Shown here piece by piece: positions 47,886-60,672 of a DNA stretch of 64,000 nt (positions within the stretch are counted from its first letter, which is position 1; each line of letters starts with the position of its first letter). The translations under genes and the position numbers were made by a program. Below the pieces are notes generated by a model that made no database searches, had not been told where the DNA came from, and was given only the letters and a program-made list of their open reading frames with translations. Source of the stretch: Ananas comosus (lineage: Eukaryota > Streptophyta > Magnoliopsida > Poales > Bromeliaceae); NCBI RefSeq assembly GCF_001540865.1, contig NC_033626.1, positions 549,356-613,355 of the forward strand, given 5' to 3'.

Positions 47886-50800
47886 ATGGGTTGGCTGAAC
47901 AAAATTTTTAAAGGTTCTAGCCACAAAATTTCAGAGGGGCAGTACCATGGACAATCTGGCGATGATGGCTATTGGAACGAACCCTCTAGTTCGTCGGTCG
48001 GGCCGTCAGAGGTACTTCTCTTGATCATCTTGGAGCTTTTTCCGTTAGCAGTAAACAAAGAGATAAGTAAAATATCGATAACTTACGAGACACCTGAACA
48101 GGGTTTGATGAGTATATTTGGGATCTAATCTTTTGCAATGATGTGTTCTCTTCGAAATTTTTTGCTCCTGTTGTTTGTATATGCGGAATACAGGATGTTC
48201 TTTCGGAGTTTGACAATGAAGAAATTGATCGTGCTATTGCGCTTTCCCTATCAGAAGAAGAACAGAGAAAGGCAAAGGCAGTTGGTTCGTACGACATATA
48301 CTACCTCATCAAACTTTTAGCTTATCTTCCCCTTATTTCATGTGCATAATTTTATGTGTTTTTCAGTTTGAATGAGAAGTAAGATCTTAGACCGATTTTG
48401 TGAATTGTAGTTCGTTGTATGACGAGCATTATTTGTAGACTATACACCTTGTGTTAAGTAGAGTAGTTGAATTTCTTTCTTAAAAAGGATAGTCGATGTC
48501 GGGTCTCGTTACTTACGGAACTTTAGTTTTTTAATAATTTTTTTTCCTTCATTTCAGAGAAGGAATCGCTCTTGGATGAAGATGAACAATTTGCAAGAGC
48601 TTTGCAAGAAAGTTTGAATGTTGAATCTCCGCCCCGTGAAAATGGCAATACATATCAACCATTACCTTTTATCTTTTCTTCTGGGTTCAGGTAATTCTCT
48701 TGCTTTGCTCTCAATCCTTGAACATCTAGTTGAACATTATTTCAATTTTCTTCTACGAATAATTGTGGAAAATTATATCAGTTTGGTGTACTTCCATTTC
48801 ATCAAACTAGTTAGTGTTTGTAAGGCCGACTACAATCGCAAGTTGCAATTTACAGTCGAAAGCTCCAATTTCTGATTTTCGAAGCATCTGATTACATTTG
48901 GTGCGAATTTCATGGTTTCACATATTACATTTATGTGCATAGACATACTTCCAGTTTATCAACTGTATTCGTGTAACAGTACATGGAAACATTTTTTTGT
49001 TTTTGTACATATTTTGTGTACTTATAACCTGATGAAGAAAGGATATTTTTCCTTGTGATCTGTTACGTTATGGGGGAAAAACATTGAATCTAACTTTTGC
49101 TGTAGGATATGTGCTGGATGCAATAGAGAGATTGGCCATGGACGATTTCTCAGTTGTATGGGAGCTGTTTGGCACCCTGAATGTTTTCGGTGTCATTCTT
49201 GTAATCTGCCAATATACGACCATGAGGTAATTTTTTTCATTACTTATTTTGGAAATCTATCTACGACGGATCGAAAACTCATCAGATTGTGCTTTAGTTC
49301 TCCATGTCTGGGAATCACCCTTATCACAAATCCTGCTACAAAGAGCTTTATCACCCAAAATGTGATGTTTGCAAACAATTTGTGAGTATCTAAATTATAC
49401 CTTCTTTCTCTTTGTTTTGTTCAAGCAGTTTATTATTATTATTTTTTGTTTCTAGTGATAATTTACGACGGATTAGCATAGCGTATATATTACAAGACAA
49501 TTTAGTACGTAGTCATGTTCATCAAATTCAAAGCAGCATTTACTCCTCTCTACCTCGTTTTTTAAGTTTCAAGCAAATCGGCAAATAATGGTTCTTTTTC
49601 ACTTACATATAAGCTAAAAGGTTTCGGAAGTTTTTGTATATCTCATTTTTATCATTTGGCTTCGGTAGCTAATTCATCTACAAAACATAAACCCGCTGCA
49701 AAAAGAGATTGTTTCTGGTAGATCATAATTTGTAATTTGTGATCTAATATTATAGCGTTAATAACCCCTCGATTTATAAATTAAGGCCTTTTATTGATAA
49801 TTTTTCTTTTCACACTTTTAAGTTTTCCGCTCTCTATTCATGTCCTTCTATTTTCAGATTCCGACGAATATGAGCGGCCTTATCGAATATAGGGCGCATC
49901 CTTTCTGGCTACAAAAGTATTGTCCTTCGCATGAGATGGATGGTACTCCAAGATGCTGCAGCTGTGAAAGAATGGAGGTTGGTTCTACTACCATTTCGAA
50001 AGATTCCCTATCTAGATCAGTAAACTCGCAACATAAATTTTGACGCTATTGTGATCTATTACCTTTTATTTTCCTTTTTTTGTGTGTGTTTTTATGAAAT
50101 CCATAGCCGAGGGACTCAAAATACGTGACTTTGGATGATGGGCGAAAGCTTTGCCTGGAGTGTCTAGATTCTGCAGTGATGGACACGAGCGAATGCCAGC
50201 CTCTTTACATTGACATACAAGAGTTCTACGAAGGTCTAAACATGAAAGTGGAACAACAGGTTCCGCTTCTTTTAGTTGAGCGACAAGCTTTAAACGAAGC
50301 CATGGAAGGAGAAAAGACTGTAAGTCGGTTGTCCGCAAGCCCTAGGGCTGAAATTACTGTACTTTTTATTCCGGCTAAATTCTGTACACTTTAAAACCCC
50401 ACATTTTTTCCTCCCTTAACTCTACAAAATTTCATAGCTTCGCCTTGGGTTTAAAAATATTCACGAAGGCGATGTGGAAATCGTGATTTTTATGAGTCGT
50501 CTATCTTTTTTGGTTTCATTTATCTTTTTTCATCTCTAAGCAGGGTCATCATCACCTCCCGGAAACAAGAGGGCTCTGCTTATCAGAAGAGCAAACTGTG
50601 AGCACGGTAAGAAGCCTCTTCAACTTTACATCATGTTATTGTTTAACATTTTTGCCATTCATATGATACGCTCGGCTAAAAAACAACTATTTTCAGATAT
50701 TAAGGAGACCGAGAATTGGGGCTGGAAATAGAATTATGGACATGATAACGGAACCATACAGACTCACTCGGCGATGCGAAGTAACTGCAATTCTTATTCT

Positions 50801-51577
50801 ATACGGTCTCCCTAGGTAAGATTCGACTTCTCGTTTTTCAGAAACAACATTATGGTATGTTTAAATCAAAATGTGGATTCAAAATGCGGATGTATAGTTT
50901 TGAATAATGAGCTTGTTTTGAATTATCTTTAATTGAATGCTTCGAAGGAAGGTCTAATTCATAAGCATGTTTCTTTTTTTTATTCCTTTCAGATTATTAA
51001 CAGGTTCAATTCTAGCCCATGAGATGATGCATGCATGGCTGCGACTTAAAGGTATCGTCCCAGTTTATATATCGATTGATTGCATTACTGTTTGGTTCGC
51101 AGTAGTACGGCAAATAAGAGTTTATCTCACAGTTAGTAAATTTAGGGATTCACTTGAATTTACTAATTGTCGCCGCTAAATAACTTTTGCTGCGAAAGCA
51201 ATTAAGCCCTTTGAATATGATAATTTCACTTTGTTTCAGGATATAGGGGCCTTAGTCAAGAAGTCGAAGAGGGCATATGTCAGGTTCTCGCACACATGTG
51301 GCTCGACTCAGAGCTCATGTCGGGGTCCGGCAGTAACACCGCGTCCGCCTCATCGTCATCGTCGTCGTCGTCATCCTCGTCAGGACCCACATCATCCAAA
51401 AAGGGTATGCGATCCCAGTTTGAGAGGAAACTCGGGGATTTTTTCAAGCACCAGATCGAGTCTGACACGTCTTCGGCTTACGGAGATGGTTTTAGAGCTG
51501 GAAACGTATCAGTTCTTCGGTACGGCCTTAGACGAACCCTTGACCATATAAAAATGACAGGGAGCTTCCCACTATGA
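47886..51577 (+). CDS. DA1: DA1/DAR-type ubiquitin-activated peptidase, 488 aa, 11 coding exons
   Basis: DA1 peptidases limit organ and seed size by cleaving growth regulators and are activated by ubiquitination. Exons: 47886-48011, 48194-48284, 48558-48690, 49106-49226, 49298-49381, 49858-49977, 50107-50319, 50544-50606, 50697-50815, 50993-51051, 51240-51577 (1467 nt, in frame). It starts [12 protein letters not shown], as in Arabidopsis DA1. Two UIMs follow ([16 protein letters not shown] and [13 protein letters not shown]), then a LIM domain ([16 protein letters not shown], a second Cys/His module [13 protein letters not shown]). Next come [16 protein letters not shown] and [14 protein letters not shown], and the zinc peptidase motif HEMMH at 366-370 with downstream [15 protein letters not shown] poly-Ser tract (encoded near 51341-51382) precedes the conserved FFKHQIESD end. 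It is slightly shorter than Arabidopsis DA1 (532 aa) between the UIMs and LIM. Confidence 0.95.
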
Positions 51578-52530
51578 TTTGCTACGAATATTGTTCTGCG
51601 TTAAGTTAAAACCTAATTATTCCTTTTCATGCCTCGAGTCGATTATAAAAAGAAACCACACCCTTCTTTTGCGCAAAGTACAGTGAGATGGTACATGTAG
51701 ACATGGCTACGATTACGGAATAAATTGGAAATCCAGTTCAGAATATTTTTTTGACTTCGTCGCTTGCTTAGTAGTGTTATAATTGAAGTGATTGTCGTAT
51801 TATTTGTTCTTTAAATGATGAGCTAGTATAAAATTAGGCAAATGAGACTATTGATGTACTGTGCAAGGAGAAACAGACTCTAGGTTAAAGACAAAATGGC
51901 AACAATGAGGTGAAAATGCCAAATTATATGTGGCTTCTTGGCTTTTATTATACTGAGTAGGTTTTGACCAACAAAGAGTTATGATGTTGAAGTATTGGCT
52001 TTGAATTTCATGGTGAAAGGAAAGTTTACTGCACTATTGGCATTTATGTTTCAATTTGTGAGTCATTTATATTCTGGAGCTTCTCAAAGTCAATATTGTA
52101 AGCATCTTATTTTTGTCCTTTTTAATCATAAGGCCCCTTTGTCATCAGCATGAGTATAGTAATAATAAATTATTGGGCTAACTCAATGCAAATATTAAAT
52201 TAGATGCATATTCAATAATTTAAAGGCCTATGGCACATTATAGCCCTGTGTATATCTTCATTCCCTGTTACAATAATCAACAGATGCTTACAATTATACA
52301 GGAGCTATGAATCATTGCTGACAAAGAAATTTTGAACCATTTGCCAGCTAATTTGCTCAGATCCACATTCCTCCCAAAAAAAAAAAAAAGGTAATGATGA
52401 CAGATAGATCCTGTTTTTATGTCGGAATAAATTATTCAATAATTATTTAGTACGAAAAATGTATTTATTTATTTTTTGCGTGCGTTATTGGAAAATAGGA
52501 TTTTGATTTTTTGCTTGTTAAGGCCTCGAC
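51578..52530. other. DA1 3' UTR and spacer
   Basis: Contains AATAAA at 51718-51724 for possible polyadenylation. Otherwise AT-rich without a recognised feature. Confidence 0.5.
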
Positions 52531-52533
52531 AGC

Positions 52534-53735
52534 TATGATTTGATATTACATATAACTTACGAGATGGTGTATCTTATGTTAAAAGTTGGTCTGAACATGT
52601 TCCTCACCTATCAAACATGATAAGCACTTTGAATAAATCGAAGAGACAGTTTGAATAAGATATTCATGCATCCAAACAAAGCTTATTTCAAGCCAAATAT
52701 TTCTGATGTTACCTTAATTTTCCTGTAATCACGAGATTCATTCACTAGTTCAATCCATTGATAAAATCACATCACATGCTCAAAAATCACAAAATTTCAC
52801 TTTTGCCTCCAAACTTCAATTGTATCTCATAACAGTTTTAACTTCATCAAGTCTCAAGCTCTGGATTGAAGATATGTTAAATTATTTATAAGAAAAGGTT
52901 GATTTGCCAGTCTGTAATCATTTTCAGACAGCATGACATCCTGCTGAGCTTTCAGGAAAAGCCCACATGAGTTTTGCTGCTGAAAGTGTTCACATTGGCT
53001 AACATACTTATTATTGAATATTGAATATAAAAACATTAAAACATAGTTCTATATCGGCTTAAGCTATTGAGTAATCTGTTAGCATCAGAACAGTAGATTC
53101 TGAGTTCAAATCTCTCGATCTTTCTCATTTAATTTAGTACAGATTATGATTTAATAGGATATTACATATAACTTACGAGATGGTTTATCTTATGTTAAAA
53201 GATGGTCTAAACACATTCCTCACCTATCAAACATGATAAGCATTTTGAATGAATCAAAGAGACATTTTGAATAAGATATTCACGCATCCAAATAGAGCTT
53301 ACTTCAGGCCAAATATTTTTGATGTTACCTTAATTTTCCTGTAATTATGAGATTCATTCCATTGATAAAATCACATTACATGCTCAAGAAATCACAAAAT
53401 TTCACTTTTGCCTCCAAACTTCAATTTTATCTCATAACAGTTTTAACTCCATCAAGTCTCAAGCCCTGGGTTGAAGATATGCTAAAAAAAGTTGATTTGC
53501 CAGTCAGTAATAATTTTCAGACAGCATGACAGCCTGTTGAGCTTTCAGGAAAAGCCCACATGAGTTTTGCTGCTGAAAGTGTTCACATTGGCTAACATAC
53601 TTATTATTGAATATTGAATATAAAAACATTAAAACATAGTTCTATATCGGCTTAAGCTATTGAGTAATCTGTTACCGTCAGAACAGTAGATTCTGAGTTC
53701 AAATCTCCTCGATCTTTCTCATTTAATTTAGTTTC
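52534..53735. repeat. 617-bp direct tandem duplication
   Basis: Copy 1 (about 52534-53147) and copy 2 (about 53148-53735) are near-identical over the whole length. Both have CATATAACTTACGAGATGGT near the start, GCTTTCAGGAAAAGCCCACA in the middle and GTAGATTCTGAGTTCAAATC near the end. A small deletion in copy 2 removes TAAATTATTTATAAG-type sequence. The 3' parts resemble LTR/primer-site text of plant retrotransposons, but no coding region lies between the copies. Confidence 0.85.
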
Positions 53736-54539
53736 CTCCATTTGATTTATGTTTATGTCTTGGGCAGTATTAGGATTCTGGAACATCCTTAAGATATATA
53801 ACAACTTCCATATCTAAATTATTATAATATATAATATATAGCTTAGCTATGGTTGGTCATATGTAGGTATGTAGAAATTAATATCCAATCCAAGACCAAC
53901 ATATTTGTTACTTTGGTTGGTTTTTGGAGGATTTGTTGGAAGCAACACAGCAATCCTCAAGAAGCACAATCCTTGTGATATCTCTTTGTCATTTCAAGGG
54001 AATTATTATTATTTTAAAAAAAAAGGACATACAAAAATCCTAGATAATTTTTGGGGAAACTTCAATTTACCTACTTTGGTTTAACGCAGTTTTATTTTAC
54101 CACGTGACTATTTTATTGTTTTATTCGTATCTAACTGTAACTTTGCTACCGTATTTGATGTCCTATTCGATGTTAGACTTTTTCAATGTCAAAAACATAA
54201 AATAAAATTATAGGATAGTTAAGCGCAACATTTTGAACTATGGAGTGGCAAAGTGAAAAAAAACGATCTACATCATTAGGTGACCTCTATTCAAGTTGTT
54301 CTTTTGTGAACATTTATTTATAAGCATAATAAACTGACCAAGTCCAAGCAGATGACATATAGATGGTATCAAATGCAATGAGAACAAGACCCAAAGAGAA
54401 TAAAATCAATCCAAGCCAAGACAAAACCCCATAAGATCTTTGTAATTTTTTTAAAGTAAAATGTTCATCAAAGAGCCAAAATCAACAAAGTTCATAAAAG
54501 ACTCAAAAAACCACTATCCACTTACTACAATACCAAGCC
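53736..54539. promoter_or_regulatory. Upstream region of the LysM receptor gene
   Basis: AT-rich DNA. TTTATTTATAAGCATAA near 54311 could act as a TATA region but is about 225 bp from the ATG. A fragment resembling the family C terminus (GGGGAAACTTCAATTTACCT, near 54053) is present. Nothing else recognised. Confidence 0.35.
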
Positions 54540-56390
54540 ATGGTAGTATCAAAGATGAAACAATCTCTTCTCACCCTTCTTTTCTCCTCCTGTTTCATTT
54601 ACCCTCTCATCAATGCTCAATCCACAAACACAAACACCACAACCTTTTCGTGCTCCTCGATCTCTCCATGCAGAACTTACGTCGCATACCGCACGCAACT
54701 CCCGAATTACGCAGACATCGGCGCGATATCCGACCTCTTCGGAGTTAGCCGCTTGTCGATAGCTAAGGCCAACAATCTTTCATCAGAGGATGGCACACTT
54801 CTCCCTGACCAGCTCTTGCTTGTCCCTGTCTCATGCGGTTGCACCGCGAACCGATCCTTCGCGAACATGACGTACGAGATTGCGAAAGGTGATAGCTTCT
54901 ACTTGGTTTCGATTCGTGCCTTTGAGAATCTGACAGATTACAATGCTGTCGAGGAGTTCAATCCGTCGCTCGATCCGAGCCACTTGAAGGTCGGCCAAGA
55001 GGTGATCTTTCCGCTGTACTGCAAGTGCCCCTCGAAGATTCAAGTGGATCAGAGCATCAATTTCCTCTTAACTTATGTTTGGCAAGCAAGTGATCAGATT
55101 GACCAAGTGAGCAAGTTGATGAATTCGTCTACAAATGCAATGTTGAGTGAGAACAATTACCGAAATTTCAACAACTCGGTGGCTCGTCCGGTCTTAATCC
55201 CCGTATCGGAGCTACCGCGCCTTCCGACGCCAATTTATGATACAACTACTCATGTTTCTCAGCAAAATGCTAGATCAGATAGGACTACAATTGTAGCATG
55301 GAGTATGGTAGGGGTTATTTTGGCCCTAGTCATATTAGGTGTTCTTGCTTGCTACTGTAAAGATCACCACAATAAGGTTTTTACTTGCAATCGATCCGAG
55401 GTCACTGATCTTCTCGGATTCAGTAAAACATCTGACAATTTAGCATTTAGCCCCGCGATCAAAGGAGATAAGCTTTTGACCGGCGTATCGCAATTCATAG
55501 ATAAGCCCGTGTTTTTCGATAATATGTCTTTAGCAGAAGCTACTATGAATTTCGATGATAGCTATAGAATCGGAAGTTCAGTTTACAAAGCGGAGATTGG
55601 CGGAGAGGTTTACGCAGTCAAGAAGGCCAAAGGAGAAGTCGCGGAGGAACTCAAGATACTGCAGTTTGTCAGCCATGCAAATCTCGTCAAGCTGGAAGGA
55701 GTTTCGAGTGACGAAAACGGCGATTGCTTTCTTATTTACGAATTCGCTGAAAACGGGTCATTGGATAAGTGGCTGTTTCGGAGTCCTTCGTCATCGTCGT
55801 CGAGCTCTTCGGCATTTCTTTCGTGGAAGCAAAGGCTGAGCATACTGCTAGATGTCGCCAGTGGCCTGCAGTATCTGCACGAGCACACGAGGCCGAGCAT
55901 AGTCCACGGGGACGTCAGGGCGAGGAACATCCTCCTCAGCGCGGATTTCAAAGCCAAGATATCGAAATTCTCCGCGGCGAGAATGGTGGCAGGCGGCGCG
56001 ACAGCATCGGCAGACGTGTTCGCTTTCGGAATTCTGATCTTGGAGGTGATCTCAGGAAGGAGAGCTATGGAAAGCGGCGAAGGTGGCAACATGAGAATGT
56101 TGTGGGAGGAGATCAGGACAGTGTTAGAGGCCGAGGAGATGAGAGAACATAGAATCAAGAAATGGATGGATCCGAGTCTCGAAGGGTTTTATCCTACTGA
56201 CGGCGCTATAAGTATAGCTGTGTTGGCTAGAGCATGCGCGCAAGAGAACTATTGTCAGAGGCCAAGTATGACAGAGATTGTGTTTAGCCTTTCTGTTTTG
56301 GATCAGCTGTGTAGCTGTCCATTCGACAGAGCTTCGATGCCGAATTCCGAAGAAAATACTCCGGTAAAAGCTGCAATCGCAAGTCGCTGA
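54540..56390 (+). CDS. NFR5: LysM receptor-like pseudokinase of the NFP/NFR5 (LYR) clade, 616 aa, intronless
   Basis: Plasma-membrane receptor of the type that binds lipo-chitooligosaccharides or chitin fragments together with a CERK1-like partner in symbiosis or immunity. Signal peptide 1-26. The ectodomain has three LysMs with the CxC spacers CGC (99-101) and CKC (161-163), and family text TFSCSS, NRSFANMTYEIAKGDSFYLV and CKCPSKIQ. Transmembrane helix about 251-273. The kinase-like domain (about 330-590) keeps the VAIK-type lysine (AVKK, 361/362) but has no glycine-rich loop (IGSSVYKA). It has HGD (456-458) for HRD and KFS (476-478) where DFG should be, and lacks an activation loop, as known for NFR5. 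It ends AAIASR like NFR5/NFP. An extra poly-Ser run (417-424) sits in the kinase fold. The ATG at 54555 is an alternative start. Confidence 0.93.
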   Translation: MVVSKMKQSLLTLLFSSCFIYPLINAQSTNTNTTTFSCSSISPCRTYVAYRTQLPNYADIGAISDLFGVSRLSIAKANNLSSEDGTLLPDQLLLVPVSCGCTANRSFANMTYEIAKGDSFYLVSIRAFENLTDYNAVEEFNPSLDPSHLKVGQEVIFPLYCKCPSKIQVDQSINFLLTYVWQASDQIDQVSKLMNSSTNAMLSENNYRNFNNSVARPVLIPVSELPRLPTPIYDTTTHVSQQNARSDRTTIVAWSMVGVILALVILGVLACYCKDHHNKVFTCNRSEVTDLLGFSKTSDNLAFSPAIKGDKLLTGVSQFIDKPVFFDNMSLAEATMNFDDSYRIGSSVYKAEIGGEVYAVKKAKGEVAEELKILQFVSHANLVKLEGVSSDENGDCFLIYEFAENGSLDKWLFRSPSSSSSSSSAFLSWKQRLSILLDVASGLQYLHEHTRPSIVHGDVRARNILLSADFKAKISKFSAARMVAGGATASADVFAFGILILEVISGRRAMESGEGGNMRMLWEEIRTVLEAEEMREHRIKKWMDPSLEGFYPTDGAISIAVLARACAQENYCQRPSMTEIVFSLSVLDQLCSCPFDRASMPNSEENTPVKAAIASR

Positions 56391-57480
56391 AACGATGAAC
56401 ATTATTTTTGCTTTTTTAAACTTTCAACAAGTGCTGTGTACTTTGATGAAGTTTTGAGTGATTTGCTGATGAATATGTGTGCAGTTTCAGGGTGAGCTTG
56501 TAAGAAAGGAGGAAAATTGTGTAGGTTTAGTATTTGTATGTAGTTTTGATCACTATGATAATAGAGGTTTGTGTTGTTGCTTTTTAGTGGTTATTTCTCT
56601 TATGGAGTCACAGTGGAGTGATCTAAAGAGGCACACCCAGAATCTCCGTTGTTGCATTATACTCTTGGGCTGCGTTTGGTAAGAGAATAAGGAAGAAATA
56701 AGCACTTAATTTTATGTACTTTGCCAAATACAGCTAAATTTGATAGGAATGATATATTCTGATCCCCTACCTCTAGAAATAAGGATAAGGAGATGTTGAA
56801 TTAAATGCAATTTCTTTAGGCTCTCTTTAGATGCATGAATATTGTTCAGTATCTGTCGAAAATTTATTTAAAAAATCTAACGAAGAGTGTAATCAAATGT
56901 TTAGAATTGGATACTACAATGCCGCAACATATCGATATTTGTGATAAGAGATATCCAAGACGAGTTAGCAATCGTCGGTTATTTACACGGTACCGATTAT
57001 ATTAACAATTACTGCAGATCATTAGTTTGCGAAAACAATTATCTGCAGGAAATCTCATTCATGAACTCGAAGGAACGAAACGGGGATATGTTTGATTCAA
57101 AAGTAACAAAGAAAACAAACATATAATTTAGAATTAGCGCGTGTTTTACACAAGCCATGTATCTGGCAAATAGTACAGACATTTATCTAAGGAGCTCATA
57201 TTTGATACAAGAAACAGTATAATGCTACCAAATGTTCCAAAGTGTTGTTTCTCCCTTCGGCTTTCGTCAAATGGGGCTTTTGAACTTCTGAAAACAACTT
57301 CAGAGCAAATCTCTATGGGCCTCATCTGAAACGCATCACAATTTCACGCGAAATCCCCGTAAAAGCCCCTTTTTCGGTAAGCAAAAGCCGTTTAGGCACT
57401 CTTGAAGCTCTAATCCGCCTTTGTTAGTTTTAAACAAACATTAATTTCCATCTGAGTATCGACGCAGTTAGTAACGCGAG
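56391..57480. other. Convergent spacer between the LysM receptor and hydrolase genes
   Basis: 3' UTRs of both genes. No further gene recognised. Confidence 0.5.
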
Positions 57481-60400
57481 CTATCTCTTGCCAAATCTGA
57501 GGCACTTGTTGTGTTTTACTTCGGTAATGGTCGACGTCTGCGCATTGCTTTGTTTCGATTGTTTAGATGCAGGGAGTTTCTCCATTGCGCTAATGAATTT
57601 CCTCAAGTGCTTGATGTACTCCGGATAAGTTTCTAAATTGCAGTGGCCGCCGCCCTTTATCCAGAGCGGCTCGTACTTCTCCTTTGATAACTCCCACAGG
57701 CGCTTACCGTGAGACCAATCGACGATATCGTCGGCGGTACCCTGTACATAATTAACATATCGACTGAATACATGAACAGAACAATGAAAAAGTAAAAACA
57801 TATAGAACTTATTTGAACTATGGACCATTTTGAGTCGGCTATTCAACCTTTAAAAATTTTGATTTTACTGTCTAGTCTTTCAATTTATTTGATTTGATTC
57901 AGTCAACGGCATTGTGACTTCAAAATTTGAATGTATCATTTATCTTTACTGGTTTACTTAATATACTTAATGTAATTCTCGCAATTATAAATTTATTAAA
58001 AGTACTTAGCTTAAATTTTGAAGTCAAAATTACCGTTGGTGACTCGAATCAAAGAAGCCGAAGGATTTGATAGTAATATCAAAATTTTGAAAGGTTAGAT
58101 AGCCGATTTAAAATGATCTGTAATCCAGATAAGTTCTATACGTTTTTATCGAAAAAAAACACCATAAGCATACTACAATGCATTTACTAGTGCAGAAAGG
58201 AATGTACACTCACATGTATGACAAAAACAGGGCAGTGGACTTGCCGTATTTTATCGATGTTCTGCAAATACATAGAGAGACTTGTGCAATAAATCGCAGA
58301 AGCAACACCGGAACTTGAAAAATCTAAATCGTAACAAGTTGACTCAAACTTACTTTAAAAATATCGAACCAAAATGTGACTTTGACGGGGTACAAGACCC
58401 GTATGCCCGAGAGAATAGCACTATGAAGGACGACGCCTCGCAACCTCTGTAACCGCGCGGCCAGGTGCAGCGTCGGCCCGCTACCGACGGACTGGCCGTA
58501 CAAGATCAGATCCTCTTGCCTTATCCCGTAATTTTTCTTCAAACAATCGTATACAGCTTCTATGTCGTAGTACGTGTTGAATTCGGATGGCTTTTTGAGG
58601 AATAACAAGCGAAAAGAAGAGAATAAAAGACAGTTTAGACATCGAATTACAGCGGCGCAAAGAATTGTAACAATTCAGGTGCATGCAAATCAATAAGGCA
58701 TTTGGTTCCTCGAAAAAGCATGGAAAACTGTTTTTCGGCGAAAAAGTTTTCCATGGAAAACACTTTTCCACATTTTCATTTTTCACTTTTCCATGAAACT
58801 AGAAAAAAAATCTTTTCTAGAAAAAGTACTTTTCCTACGAACCAAATGAACGCAAAATACTTTTTTCGGCCAGAAAACTGTTTTCTGAGATGTTTTCCAG
58901 AAAACCAAAGATTTTCCGGAAATATTAGAGTAAAATCTATAATAAGAAATCATTCTTTTAGTCTCTAACTCCATTAATCGCCGTAAACAAAGACTGAATG
59001 GATCGATTCAAGAATTAATTGGTCAGCAGAAAATTTTTTTTCCCAGTACGCAATTTACGGAATAATTTTACAGAATTTGTGACGTAATTCTAGTGTTTCG
59101 ACAAATGCTGCAAAGAGGGTTTTCACTGCAATGTTGAATACAACAGGAATATCTGGTTTTGTTGATGCAGAAGATAACAATAAATCGATAAATAAATAAA
59201 TTTCTGGAGTATAAAATAAATTTTACTGCAGCAAAGAAAAGATTTATTAAAGATATGTGACGACTCGAACGCTAAACTCATTGCAGGGGACTTCGAGTTA
59301 AACATCGAAACTAAGTACGAAGAATATAAAATGTCGTAAGAAGCAACTGATTTCGATACTTCTGAAGCATTGGAAGGGGAAATTTAAATTCATACCTTCC
59401 CAGTGGAGGCTCCATAACCCGAGTAATCGTAGCTGCAAAATGTACCGTAAAACAATATTAAACACTGCGAAACTCGATACTCATTATCCGATAGCGAAAT
59501 TGTAATGAGGATCTCGAATAATATATAATGCAAATTTAGTATGAAGCTCTTCACCCTAGTGTGTGTGTATATATATATAAATTTAGCTTATGTTAAGTGT
59601 GTATGGTGTTATCGGGTAAAATTTTTGTTGAATATGGTAAACACGTATGAAACTTACCTGAACCATGGACCATTTGGATTTGGCTATCTAATCTTTTAAA
59701 TTTATTTGATTTGAGTTAGCCAACGGCACTTTGACTTCAAAATTTCAATGCATCGTTTATCTCTACAGATTTAATTAGTATATTTCATGTAATTCTCACA
59801 GCTATAAATTCACTAAAGTAATTAACTTTAATTTTGGAATCAAAATACCATTGACACTTTCTCACTTTAGTACCCTGTGGTTTAAAGTGTACTAATTTAG
59901 TATCCTGTGGTTTTATTTTTATTTTTTTATTATCGATTCTACTAATTTTTTTTGTTAAATCAATGACAAAGTTAAAACTAAATGGTATTAAAGTGAATAT
60001 TCGATAACTCTAGGTTGAGGTATCTGAAGTTTTTTTTGCATATAATTTAATGAAATATTAACGGAAAAACGGATAAAAAGATAAAAATCAAACCACTGGA
60101 CAATAATTTGATACACTTTAAATTACAGAGTACTAAAGTGAGAAAGTGCGCAACCACGGGGGTGGTATTTAAAGTTTACCCTAAATATTAGGAGTTTGTT
60201 GACATTTAGCCTCAAAATTTTCAAAAGTAAAAATAATAATAAGAATCCAACAACCCTAAAAAGAGAAAAGTCCACCACTCAACAAACAAAATTAGACCAC
60301 CCAAAGCATAATAATTCTAAGAAAAAGGAAAAGAAGAACCATCACAAATAAATCCTACAAAAACCAACCCAAAAATCCCACCTCCCAAACCCCCCAAAAA

Positions 60401-60632
60401 AAATCCACCACAAACAAAACAAACAAAAAACCCATTAAAAAAAAGAAGAAGTAAAACAAGCCCAACAACAAAGAGTATCAAAGAGCAAGATTTAAGATTT
60501 TAATTAAAAACAAGAAAGAATGAAAATAAAAATAAAAGAAACGAGAGAAATGAAGAGAAAACACGTAGAACACCTCATATATAGAAAACCAATAAAACGA
60601 AAGATAACTGATCAGTGCTTTAAAATTCGCAC

Positions 60633-60672
<40 letters not shown>

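Noticed and set aside
53095..53125. tRNA-like B-box (GAGTTCAAATCTC)
   Set aside because: No A box or cloverleaf can be built around it; more likely retrotransposon primer-zone text.
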